Shown here: positions 1-11,786 of the stretch, one piece after another
Layout: every line of letters begins with the position of its first letter
Position numbering within the stretch: the first letter of the stretch is position 1
Assembly: GCA_015501595.1 (NCBI GenBank)
Contig: JADNRX010000056.1
Location: forward strand, 1 to 64,000
Reading direction: 5' to 3'
DNA: 64,000 nt
Source of the DNA: Hymenopellis radicata
Taxonomy: Eukaryota > Basidiomycota > Agaricomycetes > Agaricales > Physalacriaceae
Made by a program: the position numbers and the translations under genes
The notes under the pieces: generated by a model
What the model was told of the DNA's origin: nothing
The model's database searches: none
The model's input: the letters and a program-made list of their open reading frames with translations, nothing else

Positions 1-1741
1 AGCACAGGATCTGGCGAATGAAATGACTTACCTTCCAAGACTTAAACCATCGCTAAAGTTCGATGCAGTGAGGCTGGAATACGATGCTGGACTGCGTTCG
101 GGCAGGATGTGTTAGGGGGCCGTTGATTCGGCTGCAGGTTTGTCCTCTTTCGCCCACGTCAAGCAGTCAGGATGCGAGTCCTGGCTTTGTTTCATCGCGG
201 AGATGGCTCCAGTCGAGCAGCCTCCCCGCCTTTCGCGCTGGTGGATGAAGTCCTGAAGAAGGCGAGGAGGCGCAGGAGGTACGCCCTAGCAAACACGCTA
301 GAATGCAGGAGTCTAAACGCCCAGCTGGTTCGCGAACTTCGTCAGACGAGGCCCATCTGGTGTGGGCGACAACTCACTGTATGCTGCGTCCTGGATTGTC
401 GCCGTGGTAAGGTCTTCGTCATTGTGACATTGCTGTCTTCGCGTGGGGGGTGCTGGGAGTGCCGTTGCGGGGACATCGTCGTTGTCGTCCTGGTGCCGTC
501 GTCAGGGTGACGGGGTCGTCGTCGTCGCGAGCACATCATCGTCATCGTGGGGACGCTGTCATTGCGGTGGTGCATGTACTGCTGTAGAATTTAAGATTGC
601 TTAGTACTAGATTACAATTCAAAAAGACACGCACCTTGACGACGCCGCGCGGGCAGCAGACAGCGCAGTGTCGAGTTCCAGAATCAAGCTCTTGCGCCCT
701 CTGCCCGTGAAGGGTCTCCCTCATCATTGTCGAAGATTTGCGGCCTCGTTGGAGGGCTTACGCGTTCAGCGGGGCCGCCGGGGCTCTCCAAGCCCGCATG
801 TCAACGAAAAAAGCAGAAAGATGACTTAGATTATAGTAGAAGGACGCCTGGAAGGCCCACGGCCCAAGGTCGGGTCGTCGCGAGCCAGACGTCGCGAGGT
901 GGTGGTGGTTGAATGCAACGATCAACCAACAAAAAGTGTCTCAATCACCACTCGGATGATCGGACCAGGTGCTTTTGGACGACTTGCGCGCGCTCCAGCG
1001 CAAGAACGGAGGCGAATTAGACATTTCGAAATGGTGGAATCGTTTTCTGCAATGATTTCAAGTATTTTATTTTTGGAGGACTTTTTGGGCTTAGAAGACA
1101 ATACTTGCACAAACCTAGTTTATGCAGCGTCCCAGTCAGTAAGTTGTTCCCCGGTATTCTCTACTACACTTTTACTTGCATTATATAACACTCTTCGTCT
1201 CATTTTCTCATTGATACATTGACTCATTCGCCTTCTACAGCGTGTTGAACATCGACCGGGTTCCGGGTCCGGCGATCCGAACAGTGATCAGAACTGTTCG
1301 GAGTCGTTGTTCTCAGTCGGATTCCCGGTGACTCGATCGCCCGTCACCGAGCCAAGTCACTCGGCACGCGATCGGCACATTCGAACTCCGCCACCAGCTG
1401 CCGCCGCCGCCGCCCGCGCGCGGGTAACCGACCTCGCGGTTCGGCTCGCTCGACGCGCGCGCCTCGGGTAACCGCCGCTTTCGCTGGCGCGGGTAACCGA
1501 GCCCCGCTTCGTCACGCTTTCCGGATTCGGTCTTTGGGGGCGTGCCAGCCAGTCACACGTCTCGCTGGTGGCTGTGCAGTCGTTGGCTTGATTTCGACAG
1601 ACCGGTGACGTCGTCTGTCAAAATCAGCCCAACGGCGGCACAGCCACCATCCGTTGAATCTTTACTCACTCGTCAAATACGCGCCCGCGCCTCCGGTACA
1701 TCGCGGCGGCGCGATGGCTTGAAATGATGTTCGATCTTTGA
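1..1741. other. No supported gene; GC-rich repeat-bearing stretch
   Basis: I see no conserved protein or RNA gene here. Positions 420-560 are GTC/GTT-rich low complexity. Positions 1240-1530 are very GC-rich and contain three copies of GGGTAACCG, with a stretch near 1474-1502 shared with 7466-7501 (listed separately). Confidence 0.5.
1474..1502 (+). repeat. Dispersed GC-rich repeat, copy 1
   Basis: The block reads GCCGCTTTCG, a short variable GC spacer, then GGGTAACCGAG. The same arrangement in the same orientation occurs at 7466-7501. Additional GGGTAACCG copies lie just upstream. The two copies bracket the RING-like locus and the Crypton gene. Confidence 0.55.
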
Positions 1742-2552
1742 ATGATGAGCAGTCGCGAGAACGCACTGGAGCCGAATATCGAAAGCGCAGACGGCGGCAG
1801 CGATGATTTCGCGCTCTCATCTGCTGAAACGGCTCTTCTGCTGAGGGCGATAACTGCTGAGGAGGAGGAGGAGGCCGCGGCAGCAGCGGATGCGACGACG
1901 GCTATGGCAGGGGCACTAACAAGGTGCGTTCATCGCTTGTTCTAACTTGTGAAATGAGATTGATCACCATCCAAATCAGAAACAGTCCCACTCTTTCGCT
2001 TTCTCCCCTTCGACCTCGCTGGACATGCACCTGGTGCGGATGTGATCTATCCTTCAAAACCGCATCGTTCTCCCAGTGGCCGAGACTTGATTGCCGAACT
2101 CATCAACCATCAACTCCTTTCCCGACTTCTCCGACATTTGTATCTGTCTGGGTTCTCAAGTGCGGCCACCTGCTCGACACTCACTGCGCATTGGCCATCC
2201 TCCTTCCAGATATTCGAGATATGCACGGTATTCATAAAGTTGCCTGTGAGCAGCAGATCGATCCTCGACCGCCGTCTGTGTCAAGAAGGTGTTCAACTGC
2301 AACTTCGCGAGATGCGGCAAGGCCTTCTCAATAGTTGCACGGGATCCTAGCTTGGACATTGGGACTCGCAGTTTCTGTGCCATGGCGTGGCGGTTCGAAT
2401 CACTTCGCCCTTTCGGATGGACACATCAATACGGTACTATAGACGACTTGTATGGAGGGGGTTACGATCTCATGGACCTCGTAACCATATTAGGAGAGTC
2501 GTTGTTGCACCCAAGACCGAATTTTTTAGCATCTCGATACTTTATTCAATGA
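1742..2552 (+). CDS. Putative RING-like zinc-binding protein (possibly relic)
   Basis: The first exon starts at ATG 1742 and encodes an acidic segment with a Glu/Ala run. A probable intron at about 1923-1974 (GTGCGT to ATCAG) follows. The next exon holds a CxxC pair (CTWC) and, further on, LKCGHLLDTHC, which resembles the Cys/His spacing of RING-type fingers seen in many Agaricomycete proteins. A later segment, FNCNFARCGKAFS, gives another Cys pair, but it sits in a different frame and needs an intron or frame correction near 2250-2290. No E2-binding residues can be assigned with confidence, so function is inferred only from the metal-ligand pattern. It may be a decayed gene. Confidence 0.35.
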
Positions 2553-2940
2553 ATTTAATTGTGTCTTTCTGTCTGTGCGAGATTCGACACATCGCGAGCC
2601 TTACTGTTCAACTGAGTGATCAAGATGTTTGTGAAGGTTACTAGTCAGGACCCTTCCAACTAGGAAAAGAGAGAGGGACTGAGAGAATGAGTTGAGAGAA
2701 GAGGCTAGTTGATGAGGTTGATTCAACCAGTTCTGTAGACTAGAGACACAGCTTGAATACTGTAGTGATATTTTTCTGAGTGAGGTAAGTCTTGATACTG
2801 TGAGGTGGGTCTAAGACTAGGAGAGTCGAGATGAGACGAAGCGAAATATAATAGTATCTTGTCGAAGAGGAAGTTCATATTCATAAACGGCAACATATTA
2901 AGCATTTGCCTGCTGCTCTGGATACATAAAAACTTGAGGA
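2553..2940. other. AT-richer intergenic stretch
   Basis: I see no gene. It separates the RING-like locus from a small inverted-repeat element. Confidence 0.4.
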
Positions 2941-2942
2941 TA

Positions 2943-3091
2943 CTGTCCTATTTCGACCGTAAGTTCACGTCACAGGTCACAAGGCCTCCGAATTTCCTTA
3001 TCGGACACCGGAAAACGCCTCCGATCACTTATCGGGCGTGGGAAGGTCGAAAAATTCAAAATTTTGTGAACTTACGGTCGAAATACTACAG
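2943..3091. mobile_element. 149-bp MITE with TA target duplication (Tc1/mariner-like)
   Basis: The termini form an inverted repeat of about 26 bp. The left end reads CTGTCCTATTTCGACCGTAA and continues to 2968. The right end is its reverse complement at 3066-3091, with two mismatches near the tip and a perfect 19-bp core. TA dinucleotides flank both ends (2941-2942 and 3092-3093), as expected for a Tc1/mariner-type insertion. There is no coding capacity. Superfamily assignment rests on the TA duplication alone. Confidence 0.7.
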
Positions 3092-3353
3092 TACCATAAC
3101 AAGATGTATCAGATGACCTATACCACACAATCTCTACTTAGAACACAGAGCCTCTTGTGCTGGAGTAGTATTGAACTAAACGAGAACATCACTTTCTTCC
3201 CTTACCTTATAAGGAAATTGTGCCGTGTGCGGACGACCATTCTCGTTTCACAGAATTATCGACACCACTCTGACAGTTGAAGAACATGAGTGAGTATATT
3301 AAAATGTGTTGTAGGTAATCATTCAGACTTTGCCCGTCGAACATACATATTAA

Positions 3354-6300
3354 CTAGGAAGCTAACTTTGCATTCTTTCGGGGACGAGCATCAACTGCTT
3401 TCGCTCGCCTCCGCTTCTCTCCTGTTCTCGTCAACAGACCGCCATCTCCAGCATCTGATATCTCTTCACTCTGTCGACTGACCCTCTCCTTACGCTGCTT
3501 CTCGACAACTTGAACTAATTGATTCAAAGAAAGCAATGTCGACTTTCCGGTTGCGTGCGCAGCGCCTCGAGCTCAGCCAGAACAACTGCTGGCAAAACTT
3601 GGCGGCTCCGAGTCTCTTCTTCGATCCACTGAGGAATCTCGCGGTAGCGTTTCCACTTCTGCTTATCACCCTGTTGAAACGTTAGAGTAGTAGTAGTATC
3701 AAGAAGAATATGAACATGCATTTCGTTGAGCGCGCCATTTGTGTGCGAAGCGCTGTTCAAGCAGCTTCAAAGGTGGACGAAGCATGTCATTATACTCCTC
3801 TCCTTGCTCATAGGAATTCCATAGGGAAGACAGTGTGAAGTCGGCAAGACCTCGAGGCTGGTACAGCTCCCAGAGCAGAATGGGCTGCTTGATCTGATTG
3901 AATATGTCCGACCACGCAAGGTTTCGTTGTCCAAGAATGGGCGGGAAAATGCGATAACTCGATCCGTCGTCTACTCATTGATGATCATTGATCAGTGCTC
4001 TGCTGAGATGTGTGATGCCAGAAAGACTTACTAGGGTTGTAGAACGCGTCAATCGGCGGGAGCAGCATCCTCACCGAATGCACTAATGGCGCCGATGTTG
4101 GGCTTCCTTCTGATACCCGCATGGGCTCAATCGAAATACGACTCGGACGCGGTGGTGTTGATGGTACTTTCTGAGAGTGTGGCAGAGAATCAATTACCAT
4201 CGCTGAATGGTCTGAGCGGGATGCGTTCTCGTGATATAGAGCGTTTGAGAAGCCTTTCGAAGGTGATAGAAATGATGTGCGACGGTGAAAGCATTCGCGA
4301 AGTTCTTGAAGCTCTCTTCTTTGCTTCTCCACCTCTTGGTGATGCAACGCGCGCTCAGTTCGATTTTCCTCCAATACGCGTCGCAAAACTTCGTCCTGGA
4401 TGCGTTCGAGATTAACAGATTCACCCGCTTCCGCCTGGAGTCGTGCTAGCTTGACGGGAAACTCAACCTTCATCCATTCCTGAACCTCTGCATTCTGAAA
4501 TGCTGGGAGCCGAAAGATGGGTGATGTCGGCAGCTTCTGATAGATGACAGCGCCGACCTGGAAGAGGTACGGTCGAAGTGACATGACCATATGCCAAAAG
4601 TTAGTTGCTCCAATCAAACCCGCCTTCTTCGCAGCTGACAAACACTCAGTCTCGCGCTCAAATGGCTTCACAGATAAGTGAACGTACTTGAAACCTTATG
4701 ATAGTTGTCTTTGGCCATAGGACAGACAAGCTTGAGAAATGCCTCAGGAACGGATACGCGGCGCCAGATAGGATTGTACTCGTCAGTAACTTGATACCCA
4801 TGAGCACCAAGTACAGCCTTCAATAGTAACTATGAGTTGAGAAACGGAACAGTAACATGGAACTCACCGCCTTGGGAAGTGCGGGGGCATAAACATCAAA
4901 GTACGTCCCACGCTTCCATCCCATCTTTGCGGTCTCATTTGAGTCGACACTAGTGTGATATGAGGACGTATTAAGCATTGAGAACAGCAGTTCTTACCCC
5001 ATCTGTTCCTGCTTGTACGGTAGAAGATGTCGGGCCAAATGTACCTTTGAGTGTGAGACAACTTCAGCACGTTCAAGAGTGCCCTTGTAAAGGTTGTACA
5101 TGCAGCTCTCGTTATACGGAATCGTTGGAGTGCTGGCATGTAGTACACGAACCTGACCAGATCAGATTAGACAATGCAGCATCATCAAATGAAGAAAGAC
5201 GAAACTTACCTGACGCCAGTCACGGTTCCGAGTCCAATCAATCTCCATTTTATCACCGAGACGGTAATAGTCAAGTAAGTAATGTAGATAGATTGCAAGT
5301 GCGCCAAGTGGGCAGGACTCGGCATCGCGATGAGCGACAAATACGGTGTATACAGGATTGATGCTCTGAGAACAGATGAGGTACTCGTAACTCGTGAATT
5401 GTGGATTAAGCTTACCGTTGACATGCCACGGTCACCCGCCTTCTCCTCGTTCTGCAAGCCGAGCACCGAAAATACCTGTGTTGACTTGTCTGGGTGTAGC
5501 CAGATGTACGGTTGCAGCTGTGCCAGTCGTAGAGACCGAAAGTCATCGCCACGATTGCCACTTGCGCGCTGGCACACCCATGACAGATGTCCGAACACTG
5601 TTATACGAACTATACTATGTTGGTACAAGTACGATGATAGTAGAAAGATGAAATTTTACGTTCACGATGGCTGAGAAACGCACGGCTGATGCGTGAAAGT
5701 TGCTCATCAGTAATCTGTTGAAGAAATGTGTTGGCGACGATGTCTTGATCATCTTCTGCATTCGGATCTCCGTCGGCGCTGAAGGCTGATGAGTGACTCG
5801 TGAGATTCAAGTCGAGAGAACTGTACCTTAGAGTCCGCTTCAGGGCCTCACGCATGCGGGACTTGACGGCATCATAGACGATAGTTGTCGCAGCAGGGCG
5901 CTTGGCGGCAAGTGTTCGGTCATCGGCTTCCTGCAGCTTTCGAAGTCGCAAAGCCGCAAAGAAGAGTTTCTTGATTTGTGACTAGACAAAAGTCAGCAAT
6001 AAGATCTATCAGCGAGATGACTTAACTTACAGCACCAAGTCGCGTGTCAGGTATGAAGTTTCTCCTTCGGTCGCGCTTCGGACGGAGTGCAGAGTATCGA
6101 ATAAAGAGCAACAGCGAGTGTTCATCAACAATCTTGTCCTTGATTTCACCGGCCAGAAGTGCGCTGGCACACCATTCCTATCAGAAGTATTAGCATTACG
6201 ATGTTGAGAATCGAGAGCTGTTACTTACATCCCAGGCCCGAACTAACGAAGCCTGAGTCTTCTTTCCGCCAGGTCGTCGATTCTGATCGGCGTGACCAGC

Positions 6301-7306
6301 CGCCTCCACTCGAGTCCGCTTGGTGAATGCCGCATACTCGTCTGAATGGGAATAGATATCAGGGAAGGTTAGAAATTCTGCATAAGGAAAGAACTTACCG
6401 GGATCGTTCAAATCACCTTCGACATCGTCGAATTCATCATCGCCGCCATCAGGAACGGCATCGTCCATACCCAACAGCTCATCCATGCTTGCCGTCGTGA
6501 CAGCAGAGCGGGCGGACTGAATGATTGAAGGAGCCGGTAATCTGAGTCTTCGTCGTCATCGTGAAATCGCAAGTCGGCGTCAGCCACATTGTCGTCCTCG
6601 TCTTCATCGAGACCTTCAAAGTGGACGACGTCCTCCGTAGCTATACTTGAAAATGATGGAGCGATGGAAGGAGAGCTGAATAGATTATCGTCAGAAGAGG
6701 AACAGATCCGGAGTGGGTTGTGTCTGCAGGAAAGAGTTGACGCGCGACTGAATCAACACGTCGCGTATTCGGGGATAGATCGTTCACGGAACGCGAAGAT
6801 TGAAGGGGTGCAGACGTAGGACATGGTGTTGATGGCATACTTGAGACCGTTTCCAGCTCGAGAGAATGCCTAATATTAAGAATATAAGAAGTCGTTATAA
6901 AGAGTCAGATCCAAAAGTACGCACCAGTTCTCCAACAATGCATCGGTCAACTTTCTCATGGACCACGACTTCGCATAACGAATCTTCCGGCGCTCGCATT
7001 CGTTTCGAAGTGGAGCTTTAGTCCGAAATGTGTGTCTGCGACGCTGTTAGAAAAGAAAGCCAAGTCAGAAAAAGAGTACGTGCTTACAATTTGGCGGCAT
7101 AACGTGCTTTATCCGTGTTCCTGCAAGTGTGTCGTGTTCGAGCGTGCCACGCTGTTGTTCTGCACCTGGCTTGCGGCCCTTGACGCGTGAATAGTCGAGG
7201 GTGGACGCGGTCCCGAGGGCACCTGGGAAAGGCGAGCTGATTCGCCAGCGCTAACTCCATCTGCCCGGAGCCTCGGATCAATGTGGGAGTCGTCCGTTGT
7301 TGGCAT
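3354..7306 (-). CDS. Crypton-type tyrosine recombinase-like protein with Ndc10-like and GCR1_C-like domains
   Basis: This is a long multi-exon minus-strand gene. The start is placed at ATG 7306; an upstream in-frame ATG at 7444 is possible. From the N terminus there is an acidic region (about 6200-6490), a helical segment starting KTQASLVRAWDEW with KIVDEHSLLLFIRY, then RASGNRGDDFRSL (5540-5580). Next are HRDAESCPLGALAIYLHYLL, HLARHLLPYKQEQMG and GWKRGTYFDVYAPALP. These match the R...HxxR...Y layout of the Crypton/Ndc10 domain II recombinase fold. A C-terminal WKRYREIPQWIEEET segment resembles the GCR1_C DNA-binding domain. The last segment (3354-3536) is in a shifted frame near 3550, so a consensus error, small intron or decay is possible. 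It may be an active Crypton or a domesticated regulator; the sequence does not decide. Confidence 0.7.
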
Positions 7307-7465
7307 TAAAATGATGAGAGTAAATAAAATATAAGATAAAAAAGATGTAGAGTACGGGATGGCCAAGAAAGACGTTGAAAGAGAGGATCCCCGAGGCGGA
7401 CAATGGGCGTGGTTGTGGGGGTGGGGAGCGATGAGGGAGGGCACTCATTGGGTAACTGAGCTCGG

Positions 7466-7501
7466 TTACCTGCCGCTTTCGGCGCGGGGCGGGTAACCGA
7501 G
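7466..7501 (+). repeat. Dispersed GC-rich repeat, copy 2
   Basis: The sequence GCCGCTTTCG, a spacer, then GGGTAACCGAG repeats the block at 1474-1502. Further GGTTACC/GGTAACTGAG variants lie at 7449-7525. It is immediately upstream of the Crypton gene start on the minus strand, so it could be promoter sequence or the edge of a mobile unit. Confidence 0.55.
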
Positions 7502-7680
7502 ACTCAGTTACCTGCCGATTGAGAGTCCCGCTGGGGTCTCCACGTTCTTTCTCTTACCACAACCATCACCACCACATTCACAATGCTTCCTGGCGGCATT
7601 CTTCCTCTCATTTGTCCTTCTCTCTCGCTGTGTGCTTCGTTTCTTAGCCGTCCTCCACTAATGTCACGCCCCGCTGCTAC

Positions 7681-7688
7681 GATACTTG
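7681..7688. repeat. Target site duplication, left (GATACTTG)
   Basis: The identical 8-mer lies at 8560-8567, directly outside the right end of the hAT-type element. Confidence 0.85.
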
Positions 7689-8559
7689 TAGAGTTTACAA
7701 GTCCGGTTGGGTCCGGTTGCGGACCCCCAATTTGGAAAGACCGGCAACCGCAACCGGTCCTAAACTTTACTAATTTTCAAGCAACCGGGACCGCAACCGG
7801 TCTTAAGCGGCAACCGTGGTGCCGCCGCGGTCCGAAGACCGGTCTAAACCGGTCGCGACCAGTATCAGTTGCAACCGGTTGAGACCAGTTCGGACCGGAC
7901 ACAGTTACCCAAAAGAGTACAGTAGTCTACTACTATAATGATCAAGCTACAGTAAGAGAGTACTTCAAATAAATGGCATAGTGTTCGGAGTCATTCTGAG
8001 CACTTCTGCATTCTGTTCAGTCTACAGAGTAGGCCAAATTAGGACATGATCGATATCTAGTAGACGTCTGCTGCTGCTGCAACCAATACTGCATAAAATA
8101 TCATACTTCTAGAGAGTGAAATGTTCGGTTTTGAGAGCGGATTTAATGGAATTTAAATCGGATAGCAGTTCATGACTAAATTAGGCAATAAAACACGATT
8201 TAGCCTAATTTCACCTGTATTTTATTGATTACTCAGGTGTTATGACCTCTAAAAATATCGACCCGGACACTATCTGGTGCAGAATTCACCGCTCTACATT
8301 TCGTACACTCACACCTAAGTCCGAAAACCAATGTGTAGGTCATAATCTAGCATATATACTCATTTTAAGCCAAAAAGCGGTTGCAACCGGTCCCAACCGG
8401 TCCGACCCGGTTGCTGATAATTCCAGATATGCTCAGGACCGCCAACTGCAACCGGTTGCAACCGCCAACCGGTCCGTCTCAAAATCGGTCCTAACCGGTT
8501 GCAGTCCGGTCCGGTTGGCGGTCTTTTGCAGTCCTTGCAACTGGACTTGTAAAACTCTA
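7689..8559. mobile_element. Non-autonomous hAT-type element, 871 bp, with CCGGTTGC subterminal repeats
   Basis: The left tip TAGAGTTTACAAGTCCGGTT and the reverse complement of the right tip (TAGAGTTTTACAAGTCCAGT) match apart from one 1-bp indel and one mismatch over about 21 bp. A perfect 8-bp target duplication, GATACTTG, flanks the element (7681-7688 and 8560-8567). An 8-bp duplication plus TIRs starting TAGAG is the hAT signature. Both ends carry dense direct and inverted copies of CCGGTTGC/GCAACCGG (about 7700-7905 and 8378-8545), as expected for subterminal transposase-binding arrays. The centre is AT-rich and has no transposase gene. Confidence 0.85.
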
Positions 8560-8567
8560 GATACTTG

Positions 8568-10199
8568 GACGCCCGCGCAGCCGCGTATGCCACAAGCAGG
8601 CATTCTCACAGACGTGTCCTCGACTTAAGAGCTGGCATCGAGCGACGGACTCTACAAGAGACTTGAACGTTGCTCTATCTGCAGGTGGGCAGTGTCACAC
8701 GGTGTGTTGTCTTTCTGCTCCAATAGTGCATCTAATTTTTTTTTGCGTTAGACGCACAGACAGTAATCATTCAACGCTACCAACGCCTGTACATTTGACC
8801 AAGACGGGGGCCACGACAGCAGCACGTGTATGTTGATATTTCGTTTTCCGATCACTTACCATTCGTTGGACCAGTACCACCATCTCTCCTGCGTCTCTCG
8901 CACTCACCCAAAGCCCCAGCTGAAGGTCGACACTACCACATACGGACGATGCTAGCAAGAATGACGGACGATGAAAGCAAATACAGACGATGCCCGCACA
9001 TATGGACAACAACAACAAGAACAGCGAACACAACACGGACGACGCCGATGAGTCTGGACTGCTGTCGCTGGCTCCCGACGGAGGACGATGCCACTATGAG
9101 CTGCGGGGCCAATCCCACTGTTCCACAACCGTACGAGATTTTGCACCACTCCCGCACGACGACATCAGCTGCAAGGTACGACACCCTCGCCTAGCGAGGG
9201 ACGACAACGCCTACTGCGAGGAACGTCCAACGCCGCATGAAGGATGGCGTGATGACGCCCACGCGAAGGACGATGTCGAAGCTGACTATGAGGAATGACG
9301 ACGACATTGACTGCAACGTACGACACCAGACCATGACCACGTAACGCGACCACTACCCCGCACCACGGCGACACTTACGAAGAACGATGACAACAAGCTC
9401 GGGGAGGACTCCCTTACGACGCTCGAGGATGACCATCACGACGGACGAAGACAATTCCAATACGACGGATGAGAGCAACCTGATTACGACGGACGAGGAT
9501 GACCGCACCACGATGGACAAGGATGACTCATTGCAACCAACGAGGACGGTGACCTCACCGCGACCAACGAGGGCGGCATCTCTCCCGGATACAGCAGACG
9601 GACACAAGAACAAGTGAACGAGGACGACGAGCTGGATGCAAGGTGTGTGTCCATTGTGTATTGTATGTTATTACTTGCCATGTCTTTCCCAGCTTTGTTG
9701 ACCACCCATCGACTAGACCTGATTCTACTACTGAGGTATGTCTCAGACCGATGCTATGGCCATTAATGACCATCACACTCGAGGCAGTCACCCTTGCTCA
9801 CGATTCACGGCGTGACGAACATGGTCGATGACAACGACAAACGAGGACCGTGTTGATCGCGTCGAGGACAATGCTTTTCTCTGATATATACATAAATACT
9901 GTTAGTTGTCATGTAGTATATGCTACGTAGCACTATAATGCTGTATCATGTCTGAATGAACACTCTTGATGGCTTTCTTGTGGATCCTGCTATCCTAGTG
10001 CTTGTTAGATTATCAGGTACCTAGGAAGGAAGTAGGAGTCTTGTGGCTCAATAAAGTAAACTTCTGGATGGAACAGGTAAACCTGAGGGCAGCATGTGAT
10101 GACTTGTATGTAACTCAGGTTAACTCGAGAGGATTGGTCCCGCTGAACCTTCTCCAAAGTTTACTTGATTAACTTTCTGTCTTAGTAACCTCAAGTTGA
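8568..10199. other. Low-complexity GAC/GAT-rich region without a supported gene
   Basis: The stretch 8930-9600 is built of degenerate GACGA/ACGACG units and yields spurious Asp/Thr-rich reading frames on one strand and Val/Ser-rich frames on the other. I recognise no conserved protein. Positions 9640-10199 are unremarkable AT-richer sequence. Confidence 0.5.
9400..9580 (+). repeat. Degenerate minisatellite, about 36-bp period
   Basis: The unit resembles ACGACGGACGAGGATGAC with spacer. Read in one frame it gives repeated TTDED/TTDES-type segments. Copies are diverged and the period is approximate. Confidence 0.4.
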
Positions 10200-11600
10200 C
10201 TAGGGGGCCTCAGGCTGCCTGTAGCAGTCCCAGAGCCCATAACCTTTTTCCTGATGGTCTACACCTGCCTCTCCCTCCCTACGAGTGTAGACTTCGAGCA
10301 GAGCAGTGTGGTCTCCGCTCCTGAGCTCTGGGTAGATGTCTTCGTGTGCGCAGCTCAGCTGAAATATGTACTGACTGGGGAAACAAGGACAGTTGTTAGT
10401 TGAATGACTGCCACAAGAAGAGCACATAAGGACAATTAGAGGGAACAATGAAAATAAACGACAAGAAAAAAAGAAAACAGCAAGGACGCACTGACCAGCT
10501 TGTATCGCCTTTTTCACCGACATCAACTTCGCGATTTGCCTGCGCTCCGTGAGATGCTCAGCGCGCTCAGCGGAATACAGACGAGCAAAGCGAACACCAC
10601 GCCTACCCCCGCGTTGGCGCCCTCCGGATGACCTCCTAAAAGGCAAGGAGCCGGATGAGAACATTTGGAGTTGTCTGCAAGAACGTGAACATGATGGGAC
10701 CAAGGAGCATGACGCGCAGCTATTGTCGAAGATAATTAGCGCGTGGTGGATGCGAATGTAACCGCTCCCCGCACCTGGAAAATCTCCGGGCTCATGTTGT
10801 TGTACAGGAAGGATATATACATGGTCAAGAGCACGAGAACCGCGGTCCATGCCGCGTCGCAGGTATGACCTGTTTGAATAGACGCGCTATACGAGGATTA
10901 TGTTCGTGCTGGTCCGACCAGTGGAGGATCGTTACCCAAGAAAGGTGCTTTGCTATGCAGGATCAAGTTAGTTATAGTGTAAAGTCATGTACACGCATAC
11001 GCACGATGAGTAAAGTGATGTTACGGGTCTTGCTCATCTTCCTCATAAACTGGTGAACGGATTGCGGGTCCTGTAATGCGCGTTGAACATCGAGATAGAT
11101 GGTGGTGGAGGAGAAGAGTCGTCCGAAGAAAGGGCTGCACATCTGGAAAGAAACTCACTTGTTATGCGACATGACAGTCTGTATCGATCCGCCGTCCTTC
11201 TCGCGTCGCTGTGAAAGACGCTTGTCCATCACGAGGCGTACAGCTGGCATCATGGTTCTGGCCTGCTATAGGTCTTGTTCTTGCCATTGTCAAATGCCTG
11301 TATCCGATTCTGTTGTAGCCTGGGGCACACGGCTAACGGTGGTCGGGCACTGTCACAAGTTGTGAGATGGACAAGCTTTGCAGGGAATGAAGGAGGCGCA
11401 CATTTGGACTTGTCGGCTTATCTGCGCTGGCCGCTGCCACCGAGGACGTGTCCTATCGTCGAATTGGTCGCGCTATATTCGACATATTCGGCGATTAGGT
11501 ATACGGCCAACAAGGAAGACACTCACCATCTGCGACAACATTGGGCTAATCCCAGCCGCTAAAACGCATTCCTTTAGCACACTGTCCTAGGCGAGTCGTC
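10200..11600 (-). CDS. Unrecognised multi-exon locus, possible membrane protein
   Basis: The minus strand holds a series of short open blocks bounded by plausible GT-AG sites. In order they read approximately DSVLKECVLAAGISPMLSQM, MMPAVRLVMDKRLSQRREKD with a continuation ending MSHNK, DPQSVHQFMRKMSKTRNITL, a hydrophobic block with LLTMYISFLYNNMSPEIFQ, and another with MLLGPIMFTFLQTTPNVLIR. The last two could be membrane segments. I do not recognise the family. An in-frame stop follows the second hydrophobic block unless an intron intervenes, so the locus may be decayed. Limits are approximate. Confidence 0.3.
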
Positions 11601-11778
11601 CTACGAATGTTCGCTTTGCCGCCATCACTCGCTCGCATCGTTTCCACTGTGGTTAAGAGTGGAAAGGTGCTTAGACGCAAAAACGTGGGAGCACCGTTCC
11701 TCATTGGGCGTGTCTAGCATTCGGTCCGGTTTCGGCTGTCGGCATCTCGCCTTTCCTTTTCCTATGGGGGTAGAGTCC

Positions 11779-11786
11779 TTGCATAG
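11779..11786. repeat. Target site duplication, left (TTGCATAG)
   Basis: The exact partner is at 17230-17237, outside the right end of the 5.4-kb element. Confidence 0.85.

Noticed and set aside
172..1222. Several short open frames at the left end
   Set aside because: No family resemblance, mixed strands, and codon use typical of GTC/GTG-rich noise.
2385..2400. GGTTCGAAT-like B box that might mark a tRNA
   Set aside because: No A box, no acceptor or anticodon stem pairing, and no T-run downstream.
8930..9620. Overlapping Asp/Thr-rich and Val/Ser-rich open frames on both strands
   Set aside because: They are produced by GAC/GTC-type low complexity and share no conserved protein; no intron or start context supports a gene.
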